In this document: positions 44,489 through 56,200 of the stretch, in pieces
Numbering within the stretch: position 1 is the first letter of the stretch
Layout of the letters: the number at the start of each line of letters is the position of its first letter
Assembly: GCA_905221615.1 (NCBI GenBank)
Contig: CAJNDT010005869.1
Coordinates: forward strand, 733,733 to 797,732
Source: Symbiodinium sp. CCMP2592
Lineage: Eukaryota; Sar; Dinophyceae; Suessiales; Symbiodiniaceae
DNA length: 64,000 nucleotides
Reading direction: 5' to 3'
Position numbers and translations under genes: made by a program
The notes under the pieces: model-generated
The model's input: only the letters and a program-made list of their open reading frames with translations
What the model was told of the DNA's origin: nothing
The model's database searches: none

Positions 44489-45493
44489 CTTCTTCGCCAC
44501 TCTGATGCCTCCGAGGTTCGACTCCAGGGCCTCCGGCGCGTCCTCGAGGCCCCGGAAGGATTTCGGTGGGTTTCAAGGTGCCTTAAAGGGCTTCCTTTAA
44601 GGGTTTTATAAGGGTACCGTAGGGTTTAGGGCTCTAGGATTTTAGGGCTTCAGGGTTTATAGGGTTTTAGGGTTTTGGGGTTTAAGGGTTTAGGGCTTTA
44701 GGGTTTCGGGTTTTTAGGGTTTAAGATTTTAGGGTTCAGCCCGAAACCCTATCTTAATTGCAATAACCTGCCATTTTGCGGCCTTGTATCAGAAAATCAT
44801 AAGTCATACGGATCCCCCAAAAAGCCAGGTTTTGTGTGTCCAGGTCGAAGCCCTAAATCGTAGAACCCCAAGCCTAAGATAAACGTCTGAATAATTCGAG
44901 CAGGGGTTCGGGGTGTATCTTATAAAAATCAGGAATTCGAAGGAATCATATTCGCAAGTTTTGAAGCTTCTATTGGTTTAGGGTTTAGGGTTACATGTGG
45001 GTTTGCAAGAAGGGCTCAGAGCTGTTTCTAGGCCTTTGCGATTGTTTCGGTTTGGGGATCCAGGCTCTAGGATTTGGGTTCCTTAGGAGTCGGATACTGT
45101 AGGTGCCTTATAATTACTTATCGTATTGTGGGCGTTCCTTCTTATAGTTACAGTATACTGGGCCTCAAAACCTTATATTCTAATTATTAAGGCCCTATAT
45201 TACGGACATGCAAGCAATGCAGGCACGCGCAAGAACCAGGTCAATGGGTCGACGGCGAAGCAAATCTCAGCTGTCGCATCCTGCACCCTTAGACGCCAAG
45301 CTTTCTATCATTCCGACGTACCGCAAACGCCTCCGTCGGTTCAACCCGAAGCGCCAAACCCCAAGCAACAGTTCAATCTTAATCCTAAAGTATTGAAACC
45401 TTTAACCCCAAGGATGCTGAAAATGCAGAAGCCCCGGATGTTTTCCTTTGAAAGGTCACGGAGCAAGTTCGAGACGTCATCGACACGCTGTAG
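44489..45493 (+). CDS. Short exon-like chain, unknown
   Basis: 44489-44565 (FFATLMPPRFDSRASGAS, donor GTGGGT), 45223-45338 (TRKNQVNGSTAKQISAVAS) and 45455-45493 (VTEQVRDVIDTL then TAG) agree in phase. The first segment reads equally well in a second frame. Weak evidence overall. Confidence 0.22.
45097..45202. mobile_element. MITE family B, copy 4
   Basis: TGTAGGTGCCTTATAATTAC to CTAATTATTAAGGCCCTATA, ending about 20 bases before an acceptor-like AG at 45222. Confidence 0.65.
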
Positions 45494-46319
45494 CTTCATG
45501 ATGTCGAAAAGTGGGGATTGGGGGTTAATCTACGGTTCCATACGAGTTTATGCGGTTTGTATTCGGGTTTTGTAAGGGTGTCCATACAGTGCTTTATCGG
45601 AGTTTCCATAAGGGTCTTAAGGTTGCATAAGGGGTTCTACAAGGGGCCCCTGAGGATGCTAGACGCTCTCAGGGTTCCCAAACAAACCTACCGTTTTCGG
45701 GACTTTTTAGAACGAAATCAAAATCATAACCCTACAAAAGGTAGGCTTTACAGGGTCCAGGTAAGGCTACGATAGAAGATGTGTAGTGGTCGCATGTTTC
45801 CTTGCCATATAGGGTCTATTCCGTTTCAAGCGCTGTACCCGGTCTGGTGATTCTGTACCATAACCACCTCCAGTGGTTTTGTACGTGAGTGGAACGAGCG
45901 ATAGCAGTGATCATTGTAAGCCCTGATCTCTTAACCGGAACCCTGGTGTTCAGAGCTCCCAATAAGGATCCTTCGGAGCAAAGGATTGTCTTCCAAGGTC
46001 TACCAACACTCCCTTGCTGGGGTTCAGGCTTTAGGTTTTCGGTCAGGGGTCACCAAGGTTTAACGTCTTTATAGATCAGGTGCGTAGGGGGTGACAGCAC
46101 GGTTGTGAAGTCTACGTTTTGGCGTTTTGGTGGTTGGGTCTTGAAAGGTTCATGCTCACGCCAGGGCTTGGGATCAGGTAGTCGGGCTCCGTGAGAATAT
46201 TTGCAGACTTTAGGGGTTTTTTGGTGTTTGGTGTTTGGGGCTTTTGGGTTTACGGCTTTGGATTTGGGGACTTATTGTTCTCACGGTACGGTCTGCACAG
46301 AGTTTTTTCGCTCTGGCAG

Positions 46320-47774
46320 AGAGCAACATGGTTGCATGCAGGAAGCTGCTTTGGCTCACATGAGGATATTTCCCATCTACCCCAGCAAGGCAAGAAGCCC
46401 TACTGTAAGCCACACGTTAGCCCCGGGCGCAGCGGACAAGAGCCACAACTGGCTAGCTCCAGAAGCCATACTAAAGCCTTAGAGACACGAGAGTCTTGCC
46501 ATAGCTTCATGAGAGCTTACAAACCCGATTCATCGAGCCGCATATGCCATACACCATACCCTCACCCGAGTCTCACAGACCTTTGGACCCTAAGTCTAGG
46601 CCGTTTGCCGAAGCTTTTTAGGGCGCTTCGGAAAGCAGAGGCGGGAATCAGGGTTTGCAGGCTTCATTCTCGTGAGTATTACCTTATGATCAAATTCGCT
46701 TCCTCGTTTCGGAAAGAACTCTGGGACAGTGGATGGGACACCTACAAGCCATAGATTTGATGTTGGCTCGTCCACCTCTTGTCACGCCTAGGGTTGGGGT
46801 GCAAGACAAGTTGGGTTGTGGTCATTCAGGTTGTTGGAGATTTGAGAACAGGCTTCTGGGCGTAGCGCAAACTTGGATTTCAGGGTCTACGGGTCATGGA
46901 GAGGGGGTACGAAAAAAACATTATGAGGCTATTATAAAGTTGCAGAAAGATGATGCGTAAATGCGCCGTGGCAGGATACTATACGTGGAGTTACTGTGGC
47001 ACAATTCTTTAGGGTTGGGGTGGTTGAGGATGTATTGCTGATTTCTGAACCCCATAGTAAAGGTCAAGTTTGTCATTGACTGCTTTGAGGTCGTGTGCAT
47101 GTGTGTGTGTGGCCTATCTCAGCGTAAATCAGCAGAGACCCAAAAGCCGAAAGAACTAGCCCTAAACCAAAAGTCTGTTTCTCTTATCGGGAAATGAGCC
47201 TTTTGAGTATTTGTTTGTGAGGGGGGAGAGTTCATGGTTATTGGCGGTCTTGGCGCACTAGCCCTCCAAGTCCCTGCAATCCTGTAAGGTTCAACATTGT
47301 CCGAAAGCCTTATGTAACGCAGACCTCGGGGCGAGTCCGTAGCGTTTTGGGGTAAACCCTCAACACCCCACATCAATATCCAGAGGCGTGACAGAGCTCT
47401 CATGGGCCTTCATCCATTTCGCTAGCGCTGGCTGCGTCAGAATCTCTGGGAAGATTCATTTGGACGGGGCCGTGCGGGTCGGGAGTATCGTGTGTAGGGC
47501 AAACGGGGCTTCAGTCGTAGAGTTTAAATGATGCGAGCTTCAGGGGATTGAAAGGGCTGTACCAAATCGCTAGTTCGGACTGGTGGTGTTTCCATGTCCT
47601 CTGTTTGTTTCGGACTTCGACAGGGTCCTGGAGTTGGGATGATTGGGGGTAGTTAAAGCCCACTCCGAGGACGCACAATCATTAAGCCATACAAGACCAG
47701 AAGACCTGCGATGTCGAAGCCTGAAATTGGAACTCGCCCCAGACCTTGAAGGCCTAGTAGAGCCCGTCAGCATG
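46320..47774 (+). CDS. Exon-like chain, unknown
   Basis: 46320-46404 (donor GTAAGC), 47231-47283 (FMVIGGLGALALQVPAI, hydrophobic, donor GTAAGG), 47323-47351 (PRGESVAFW) and 47659-47774 (HSEDAQSLSHTRPEDL and on to VEPVSM, donor GTAAAC) agree in phase, and three of the four donors are near consensus. No family recognised. The - strand frames at 47119-47403 and 47570-47977 are antisense to these. Confidence 0.33.
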
Positions 47775-48159
47775 GTAAACAGGAAATAATAGCCAGGATA
47801 TATAGCATTCAATCTTGAGCAGTAAATGGTAGTCTCACTGTTAGTGGGAACCACCCATGTTACAGCTGGGCGTTGGGGGAAAGAAGGGACCCCTAACATA
47901 GAGGCCACACCGTAGGATTTCCAGTCGTCTGAAACCCTCAGTGAATGTCGCGATGAAAATACGTGCAGCCCTCCCAATCCGCTAAGGCCATGCCTGTGGC
48001 AAGCCGTGCGAGGTTCGGCCTCAGATCACGAAGGGTACTTTTGTCTCTATGATGGTGGAGGTTTCATACTACCGACAACTCTAGAGATAGATATACATAT
48101 ATCATTGATGTAACTTTTGGGGTTTTGCTTCCGTGGGGCTTACTCTCTACTAGCTCTTA

Positions 48160-48252
48160 TATAAGCATGAAGCCAAATAAAGCCAAACAAAGCCAAATCA
48201 AAGCAACACCAAGCCAAATAAAGCCAACTAAAGCCACACAAAGCCAAATAGT
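48160..48252 (+). repeat. Imperfect AAAGCCAAAT tandem repeat
   Basis: Nine or ten copies of a 9-10 bp unit (AAGCCAAAT, AAGCCAAAC, AAGCCAACT and similar) in a row. Confidence 0.85.
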
Positions 48253-48487
48253 ATTGTCAGTACTGGCGGGCTTGGTCTCATACTCCTGTTGGTTTGCTAC
48301 TGTCATTCTCGTTCTCGTGCTGTCATTAGTGGTACGATCTATTGCCAGCATTGTTACAATTACTAGTATTATTAGTATTGTTGTTGTTAGTGTTGTTTGT
48401 TATAATAGTTCTGTTTTTATTAGGGCTTGATTGGTGCTATTACTGTTCTTTTGGTCTTCTTCTTATGAGTCGTAGCAGTGGTAGCAG

Positions 48488-48488
48488 C

Positions 48489-48531
<43 letters not shown>

Positions 48532-48620
48532 CTGGTACTGGTACTGGTACTGGTACTGGTACTGGTACTGGTACTGGTACTGGTACTGGTACTAGTACTA
48601 GTAGTACTAGTACTAGTACT
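48488..48620 (+). repeat. (TAG)n followed by (GGTACT)n microsatellite
   Basis: About fourteen TAG units (48488-48530), then about ten GGTACT hexamers to 48590, then ACTAGT-type units. The palindrome GTAC recurs every six bases. The frames read poly-Ser/Thr-Gly or Val-Leu and are artefacts. Confidence 0.95.
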
Positions 48621-48879
48621 TGTATTCGTGGCAGTGCCATTAGTATTTCGTGCATTTTGTTTGATTACTGTTAGTGGTGTTCGTAGTATATGTTGCTACA
48701 ATTTTGTATATGGAGCTGAGGGAGGGGGCTGCCTAAACTCCCCAGTTGCTCTTTTCAATGAACCCACGACTCCGCAGCGGCACTTTCGGAGTTCCTGGCA
48801 GCGCTTCTATAACACATGTAATATAGTAGCCTAAAGAGTTTTGTCGGGGGCTCTTTATTATGAGTATATCCCCCAAATG

Positions 48880-50286
48880 ATTATTCTAACCATAGGGCGC
48901 CATCGTAGGGTTGAGGGTGTAGGTTGTTCTGCTAAGCTGTGAGTTAACTTTCCCTTAGCGCTCCAGATACTTGAATAGCAGATTGCCAAGCATATAATAT
49001 GTAACCCGGCCTGCTCTCTCTTCTTTGATCTCAAGCCAGACAAACCCTCCTATATGTAGCCCAGTGACCCAGTAATTTCGACATGCCTTGTTTCGACTGC
49101 TCATTGCAGGCAGGATCCTACTGTTTAGGGTGAGGGCTTCGGGTATCTGAGGTTTACTGCTTCGGAGCCGAGGGCCGTGGTTTTTGTGTTCTGGCCTCGG
49201 GGCTTCCTCTTCGTAAGGTACATACTATGGGGGGCTTAAATAACTACCCATACTATTGTTGGGGGGTTCCTTATTATGATTATGGTAGAATATACCCCAA
49301 AACCCTATTAGGCCCAGACATTATATCTACCCCTGCGGAACAGACATTGTAGCACCTCAAGCTACCTTGCAAAATCATGAGCAAGCCCGTGCGCTCTCCT
49401 TTAATTCAGCAGGGCGTGCAGCCAGCTGAGCAGTTTTTTTCGAGTTTAGGGCCGGCCGAGAATCAAGAGGGTCAAGTATTTCCACCTTTGCAAGAAGCTT
49501 AGCGGCATATGGCTGCGTCTGTGAGCACTTTCCAACTCGCTTGTACTTGTGTTAGGGCTCTCATCTAGCAGAAACAGCAGTCACTAGTCCTCCAGATTCA
49601 CAAGCAGCTACACTAATTACATACATTCATATGCATACATGCGTGCATACAGACATGTGTCTATGTATATGTATATGTATATGTGCGCACATATTTGCAC
49701 GCGTATTTATGTGTATATCTGATGTATTAATATGCGAGTTGGTCTGTAGGAGATATGAGTAATATGTATGCAGACCGTCTATTGTATGACCATGGTCTAG
49801 AAGAAGCTCAAAAGCTGGGAGCTGCAGCATTTGGCTTTGCAGGGCACCAGATGCCCCCCCGAAGCGTGTACCCAAGACAAATACAAACGCTTTACCCTTG
49901 ACGCCTGAACCCTTAAACCCTTCAACTCTTAACCCTGTGCAGTCAAACAAATACGACAAGCACATATAAGCAAAGGCAGCAGCAGAACAACAGCTTCCCT
50001 AACATGTCCCGACAGTTGGCAGCAAGCCTTAAAGCCTTCAATCACAAACTGCTAAACCCTCTAGGCTACACTGCCCTTAACGCCTCAAGCCCTGAAGTCC
50101 TGAGCCCCATAAATCTTCTCAGCCCCATTAGCCCTATAAACTGCATAAGCTCTGAAGCCAAACATGTGCCAGGCAAAAACCCTGCACACCCTTTAGTAAA
50201 CCCGTTAAGCCCGAAATAATTAAACGCCCTAAGCACTCAATCCATAAATCCTAAATCTTAAAGCCAAGAATTCATGTGCCGGTTTC
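48880..50286. other. Spacer upstream of the sulfotransferase gene
   Basis: No supported gene. It holds the family B MITE above, a TATG/TGTATA-rich patch at 49625-49690 and CCCTAAA-type DNA near 50030-50250. Confidence 0.4.
49222..49325. mobile_element. MITE family B, copy 5
   Basis: ACTATGGGGGGCTTAAATAA to ACCCTATTAGGCCC, with GGTTCCTTATTATGATTATG inside. Confidence 0.6.
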
Positions 50287-53200
50287 ATGTGCCGGCTCCG
50301 TGTCCTTGCGACGGGCCTGGTTCTGCTCGCTATCTTTTCTCTCGTACCTGGTCACCTCGTTTACAGCTGCCGGAGTGTTGAGGTTCCTGTTAGGCATGGG
50401 ACCACAAAGGCTCCACCAAGAGTACCAGTTCATTTAAAGAGTTCCTCCACGGTTCTTAGGGGTATGAGAAGTTCAACTTTAATTTTAGAGCTTCAGGGGT
50501 TTTCTTTTCAAACGTTCCACCGAAGGAGTAGAGGCTTCGACTGTGGCTCGGAGCCGTAAACCGTAAAGCCCATCTACACCCGAAACACCCGCAACTGTAA
50601 AGGCCTGACGAGCCCGAAGCCCAACAACCCTTAATCGAAACCATGAACCCCTAAGAGCTGAAATCCTCAAGCATCAACTTCAGGTAATTCTGCAGAATGC
50701 ACTGACAAGACCGGCATGCCCCATCGTGGAGTCTGGTGCTCCCGCTGCCTCTGCTGCCGAACCTCCGCCGGCAGCTTCCGGGTAAATGTTGGGATGCTTG
50801 AAGTATGAAAAAAGCTTTTTTACCAGCCCTGGATAAGGTGTATATAGGGCTCGTTACGAGTTCTATCTATCTATCTATCTATCTATATATATATATATAT
50901 ATATTATATAAATAGGGCCCAATTTAAATGTCAGTGAGCGTGTATGCGGGGTTTTGTCATGGGTATGCTTGTAAAGACCCTGCATCGCTGTGTTCTGAGG
51001 TGCTATGACTTTTAATGGGGTTGTTTGATTTGACTTCATATGTCTTGGTTTACGGCACACTTACCGATCGCATGGAGAAGCTCACACCTTGAACTCTGCG
51101 GCCTAGGCCATTGATTCGAAGTTTTGACCCTTTGCCTTGAATCCAAATCTTCCAATCCCAAACCGTAAGGCCCTAAACCCTAAAACCTTTCGGTCCTTCA
51201 GCAAGAACCCAGGCTTTTCAGGTGGCCACTGCAGAGGTTCCCACGGTTACTGGGACGGGAACGACATCGCCGCCGTGTGTGGGGCCGAGATTGCACCTCG
51301 GTGTAGTGCAGCCGGCTCGTAAAAGTATTAAGGGTTCCTTGACAGGGCTCCACAAGGGATGCTTTGAGGTTTATATAAGAGCGTTTTGCAGCCCCTACGG
51401 CTTGCACGAAGCAGCCCAAGCCCACCCGAAATCCTAGAAGCCCTGAAGCCCTAAAACGCTGAAAGCCCCCACCCCCATCACACGAACACCATGCAAAACA
51501 GACCCTAAACCCGAAACCTTGAAACCCTCAGCTCTGAACGAGACAGGTCAGTGACTTGTGCGAAAGCTGCACCAAGGATTCTACACGTGGGACCGCACAA
51601 GACAGGAACTACGGCTTTCCAGGAGTTTCAGCGTTTATGGTTTGAGGTTTAGGCATTTAGTTATAGGGGCCAGTCAGGAGTTCCGCTGTACCTGGGCTTA
51701 GGCTTAGGATTGAGAGTTCAGGTGGTATGACATTTGGTTTGATTTTTTCTGATTGATCATAACCCCGTGCTCGTGGCTCATGGCTACGGATGCAGCTGCG
51801 TCATGCCTTGAAAAGAGTGTGCGTGCAAGAACCAGCAAGGGCAGGTGCGAGCGGTGCGCAAGAGCAATATGCAAAGCTCTTTGCGAGAAGTCTGCGCAAA
51901 AATTGGTGTGCGCGCAAGCATTCGCAAGAGTGCGCAAGGTCGGGCAAGTCATGTTCACTCATCTGAATTTATCGTCGTCAGCCCCTACATTATCATGGGC
52001 TTCACACAAGGTTATAGGATAATCATAAGATTTAGGACTTGGGTTTTGGGCTGTGGAGATTACGCCGGGGTTTCATGGTTGAGGGTTTCTACTAGATCCA
52101 TCACCAAAGACAGAAGACTTTGACTCCTCTTGCCAACTGGTCAAGTTGGAAATGCCATCAAGTCTTAACGTGGGGCTTGAATTATTTGTTCACGTATTCT
52201 TGAGGCATAAGTACATACATATATATGTATGTATACACATGTGTATTCCTAGTGTCCAGCCCTCCAATTTCCTGGTCTCACACTCAGGTCGAAGTACTAA
52301 AGCTTCGCCCTGTGGCCTTTCCTCAGGAGTTCTTGATCAAGCACGCCGACTGGCTCAAGGAGGAGTTCGGCGTGACTGTGGGCTTTCGTGAAGCCAAGGA
52401 AGGTGCAGGAAAGCTGAACCACATCATGAGCAAGTACCGCCAACTGAAGGGTCTCATACATTCCAAGGCTGAGATCTTGAAGAGGTCACTGGCGTAGAAT
52501 GCAAATTTTGTGTTTTGCACAGTGCCATGTTGAAGCCCATACCGAACACGTAACGAAAGCAAGTCGCATTAAAAGGGCTTGACGCCCTAAACCAAACTGA
52601 ACCCCACAAGCCCTAAGCCGTAAACCCCAAGCCCTAAACCCTATAAACCCGATGAGACTGTATAAACTCTAAACCCAAGGCCCTAAACCCGAACCAGGTT
52701 AGAAGTCGCCGTCCGCTTCACAAAGGCGGACTTACAGCGATCTTCCTTGGTGCTGGTCTCCGCTGAAGGATACAGCCAGTTCGATGCTGAGATGTGGACG
52801 CTCGGGATAAATCGGTAGGTTTATGTTTTAGGGTGTTAGGGTTGAGGGTTTAGTAGGGGTATTACATGGTTTGAAAGTGTTGTCACGAGTCGTATGGGCG
52901 CTACCGAATTATCAAGTTAACGTTAATGACTAGTAGGTTTTACCGTATCTTGTAGAGTTTTACAAGGGTGGTGATAGGGTTGTCTCGTGATTGCATGGTT
53001 TAACTTGGTGCTCTAGGGTGTCCTACCAGGGCTGTGAAACAGTGTTACCCCGAGGGTCCAAGCGACCCAGTAATTACAGTACGTGGCTCTTTGGTCTTAA
53101 GAAGGTACTTATATATCTTCGTACTTTGGAGGGCACATGATTATCCGACACTCAAGCCCTTAGGGTAATAGGGATGTCATAGAACACCTTGGAATTAGGC

Positions 53201-56200
53201 GCACGTTAGCGAGGGGTCATTGCAATTATAGTCAGCTTCCGCTATTTCAGAATTTCAGGTCGATATCAGGGTCCTTCATTTCTTGATTCGGCTCTCAACC
53301 CCAATGAACCCCAAGCCCGGAAGCAGCAAGGACATTCTTCAAGACGCTGTTTGATGCAGAGGTTTGCTTCTCTGTGGTCGTTCTTCACCGGGAGCCCACA
53401 TCCTGGATAGCATCTGGGCTCTACGGTTTAGGCTTCATGGTTTAGAGGTCGGGGTCTGCAAGTTAGGCTTCAAGCACGCGGTCTGGGTCAAGAAACCTGC
53501 AACGAGTAGGTTTCTTATGGAGAATGCAGTTATGGTTTTGTTTTTTTTGCAGTGTTCGCTAGTTGCTGCGCTCATATAGAGGTTTTTTTAACTCAAGTTC
53601 CGGCTTTCTCTCGTGGGTGGCTCATAGAATCCATTTCCGACTGAAATACAGTGCGGACGGTTCGGGGTCAGGGTTTAGGGCTTAGCCCCTAAACCCTAAA
53701 CCATATAACCCGGAACCCTCATCCAGCTCAGGGTTACTATAGGGGCCTCAATAATTACCAACACTATTTCGGGGCTTCCTTATTATAAGTAAAGTGTAAT
53801 CGGCCCCAAAACCCTGTTCTAATTATTAAGGCCCCTCTATGTTAGTACCCTTATACGAAACTTTTCAGGGAGCCCTAGTCTAGATTTCAAGGCCCCTACA
53901 TTAAAGAAGCAGAAGTTGGAATATCATTATCGTAACCCCTTTAAGGTAAATTATAGGGATCCTACCATTAATCCATATTCCAACTTTCTGGAGCTCCCTT
54001 TAAAGAAGCAGAAGTTGTGACTTCGTCTCCATGCTGGTTCCTTGTTGATTCAGAGACCAGGCATCCATGTGGGTGCAGATCAGCAAGATGAGCAGCGGCT
54101 TGGATGGGCTACTGGTAGCTAACACCCAAGCCCGAAACGCCTAATTTTTCCTTGTTTGTTTTTCCTTTTTTTGTGTTTAAGGTTGAGGGTTGCCACAAAC
54201 GCACACGGCTGAACTGGCAGACATAGCATTCCTGTGTTATTTGCGAAGAGCCATGCTCTCGTGTAATTCCTGTTCTGCGTATGAGTGCTGGGGTCTCCTT
54301 CGGAATTATGCTTCAGTTGTGTGCTTTACCTGCAAACCTGTGCGACGAAGGCACGAATCTACAAACATGGAAGTCTTTTCTTGCTGCAATTGCTGGAACG
54401 GCAACTCCAGATGAGCATGGGGATTCGGACCTTCAGTTACAGCTTCTGAACACGCTGACGGCGCAGTTTCCTGACTCGGTCGATGCAGCATCCTACGAGT
54501 ACCTGAAAGAGGTGACGTGGCGTTTCCGTTCAGGTGTTCTATCAGGCTGTTTAGGTTTGATGGCTTTAGGGTTCAGGGTTGAGGGTGTAGGATTTAAGGT
54601 TACGGTTGTACTTGACTCAAGAGGCTTCATACGGACCAAACCCTGAACCCTGAACCCAGACACCACTTCAGGTGAACTGCAGCATCGCAGCCTACGTCAT
54701 TTGCAACGCCACTCTCCGCCGGACTGGGCAATCGTGGGTCGACTGCAAAGATACCCTGAATCGCAAATCGGCGAAGAGCAACTTGGTCATATAGGTTTCA
54801 CTACAGCGGTTGAATTTTGCGGCTTGTAGGGTTTACTGGTCAAGTGTTGTAGGGCTACTAGGGAATATCCTTACTGTACTGTCCAACTCACTTTTTAAAG
54901 TAGCGATCCTATGCAAACCGTATCGCTGTATACAGTCCCAACAGTGTAACAGCCGAACGACAGGCAAAAACACGTCTCCACCCCACGCAGCTGTGGATGT
55001 CACAATTCTGGCGCGGAACTTCTACCTCGCGAAGCAGGCAGGCGATTCAAGATCGTTTTACATTTGTTCCCAAGCTGGTGAGGGTCCTACAAGAAGTTGA
55101 GGACCGTTTTAGGGTACAGAGACATGCAAAGATTCCGCCCAAAAGGCGCTCAGGACCCATGGCCCAAACAGTTTAGCTCGATTTCCGATAGACCCTGAGC
55201 CCGATAAGCAATAGAATTGATCCACTGACACCTTACACAGTTCCGACGCCCTAAACTTTATGAGCCCGGAAATCTAGAATTCACTTGCTCCTGAACCCGA
55301 TAATCCCAACCACGCTCTGAAGCGGAACTTGATAAGCCCCAAGTCTCAGAAACCCGAAGACCAAAGCTTCAGAAGCACGGGGACCCTCAAAAATGACCTA
55401 ATTTCCATACGCCCAAACCCCCTCCAGGCCCTAATGCCCGAATCCTGAGCAGTAGAAGCCAGCTACAACCCCGAGGGCCTTTACTTCAGGGTTGCAGGGT
55501 TGAGTGTAGACCTGAATCCTGAACGGTTTAGGGTTTTAGGGCTTAGATCGACGCCCTGCAAGCCCATAAACCTTAAACCCTGCGAACCCGACACCCACAC
55601 AACACCCCTTGGGACACACCGGCGAGAAGCGGCCCCTTTTTTAGGAAGGCATAGAGAGCGGTATAAGCTCGATTCCCTGTGTAAATCCGACAGGCATGTA
55701 CGACAAGTGCTACTCTCCATGAGCCCCGAATATTTATACTCCCTACATCCCAAAACCACAATCTCTGCTTCCGCTTTTGATATTGTTACCACCCCCACAC
55801 AACCCTCATAAAACCAACAACTCTGAAGCCTTTAAATTTACCACGAATCACCCTATAACACCCTTATAAAGCCTCAAGCTCTAAATTACCCTGTGCCGCC
55901 CTCATAGAACCTTTGTTCTCAAACCTAAACTTCCGAGTAATACTCACACAGAGCCCTTCTAAAGTCCCAAACCCTAAACCCCTAAATCCTAACCCCCTAA
56001 CCGCCTAAACCCCGAAACCCGAAGTCCGAAGACGACAGGCGATGAATGCGACAGCCTGCAGGAAGCCCTGGCCCGACTTCACAGCTGGCTCCGAAGGGGC
56101 AGTGTTCCTTGGGTCGATCGTTTAGGGGTTTGGGGGCAGGAGTGTGGTCTTTGTACCGTCAAGTGACTTGTGTGTTTTGGCCTGATTTCTGTTTGTGTTG

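Noticed and set aside
47570-47977. 135-codon - strand frame
   Set aside because: Antisense to the + exon 47659-47774, which agrees in phase with its neighbours.
48478-48834. Val-Leu repeat protein frame
   Set aside because: Translation of the (TAG)n/(GGTACT)n microsatellite.
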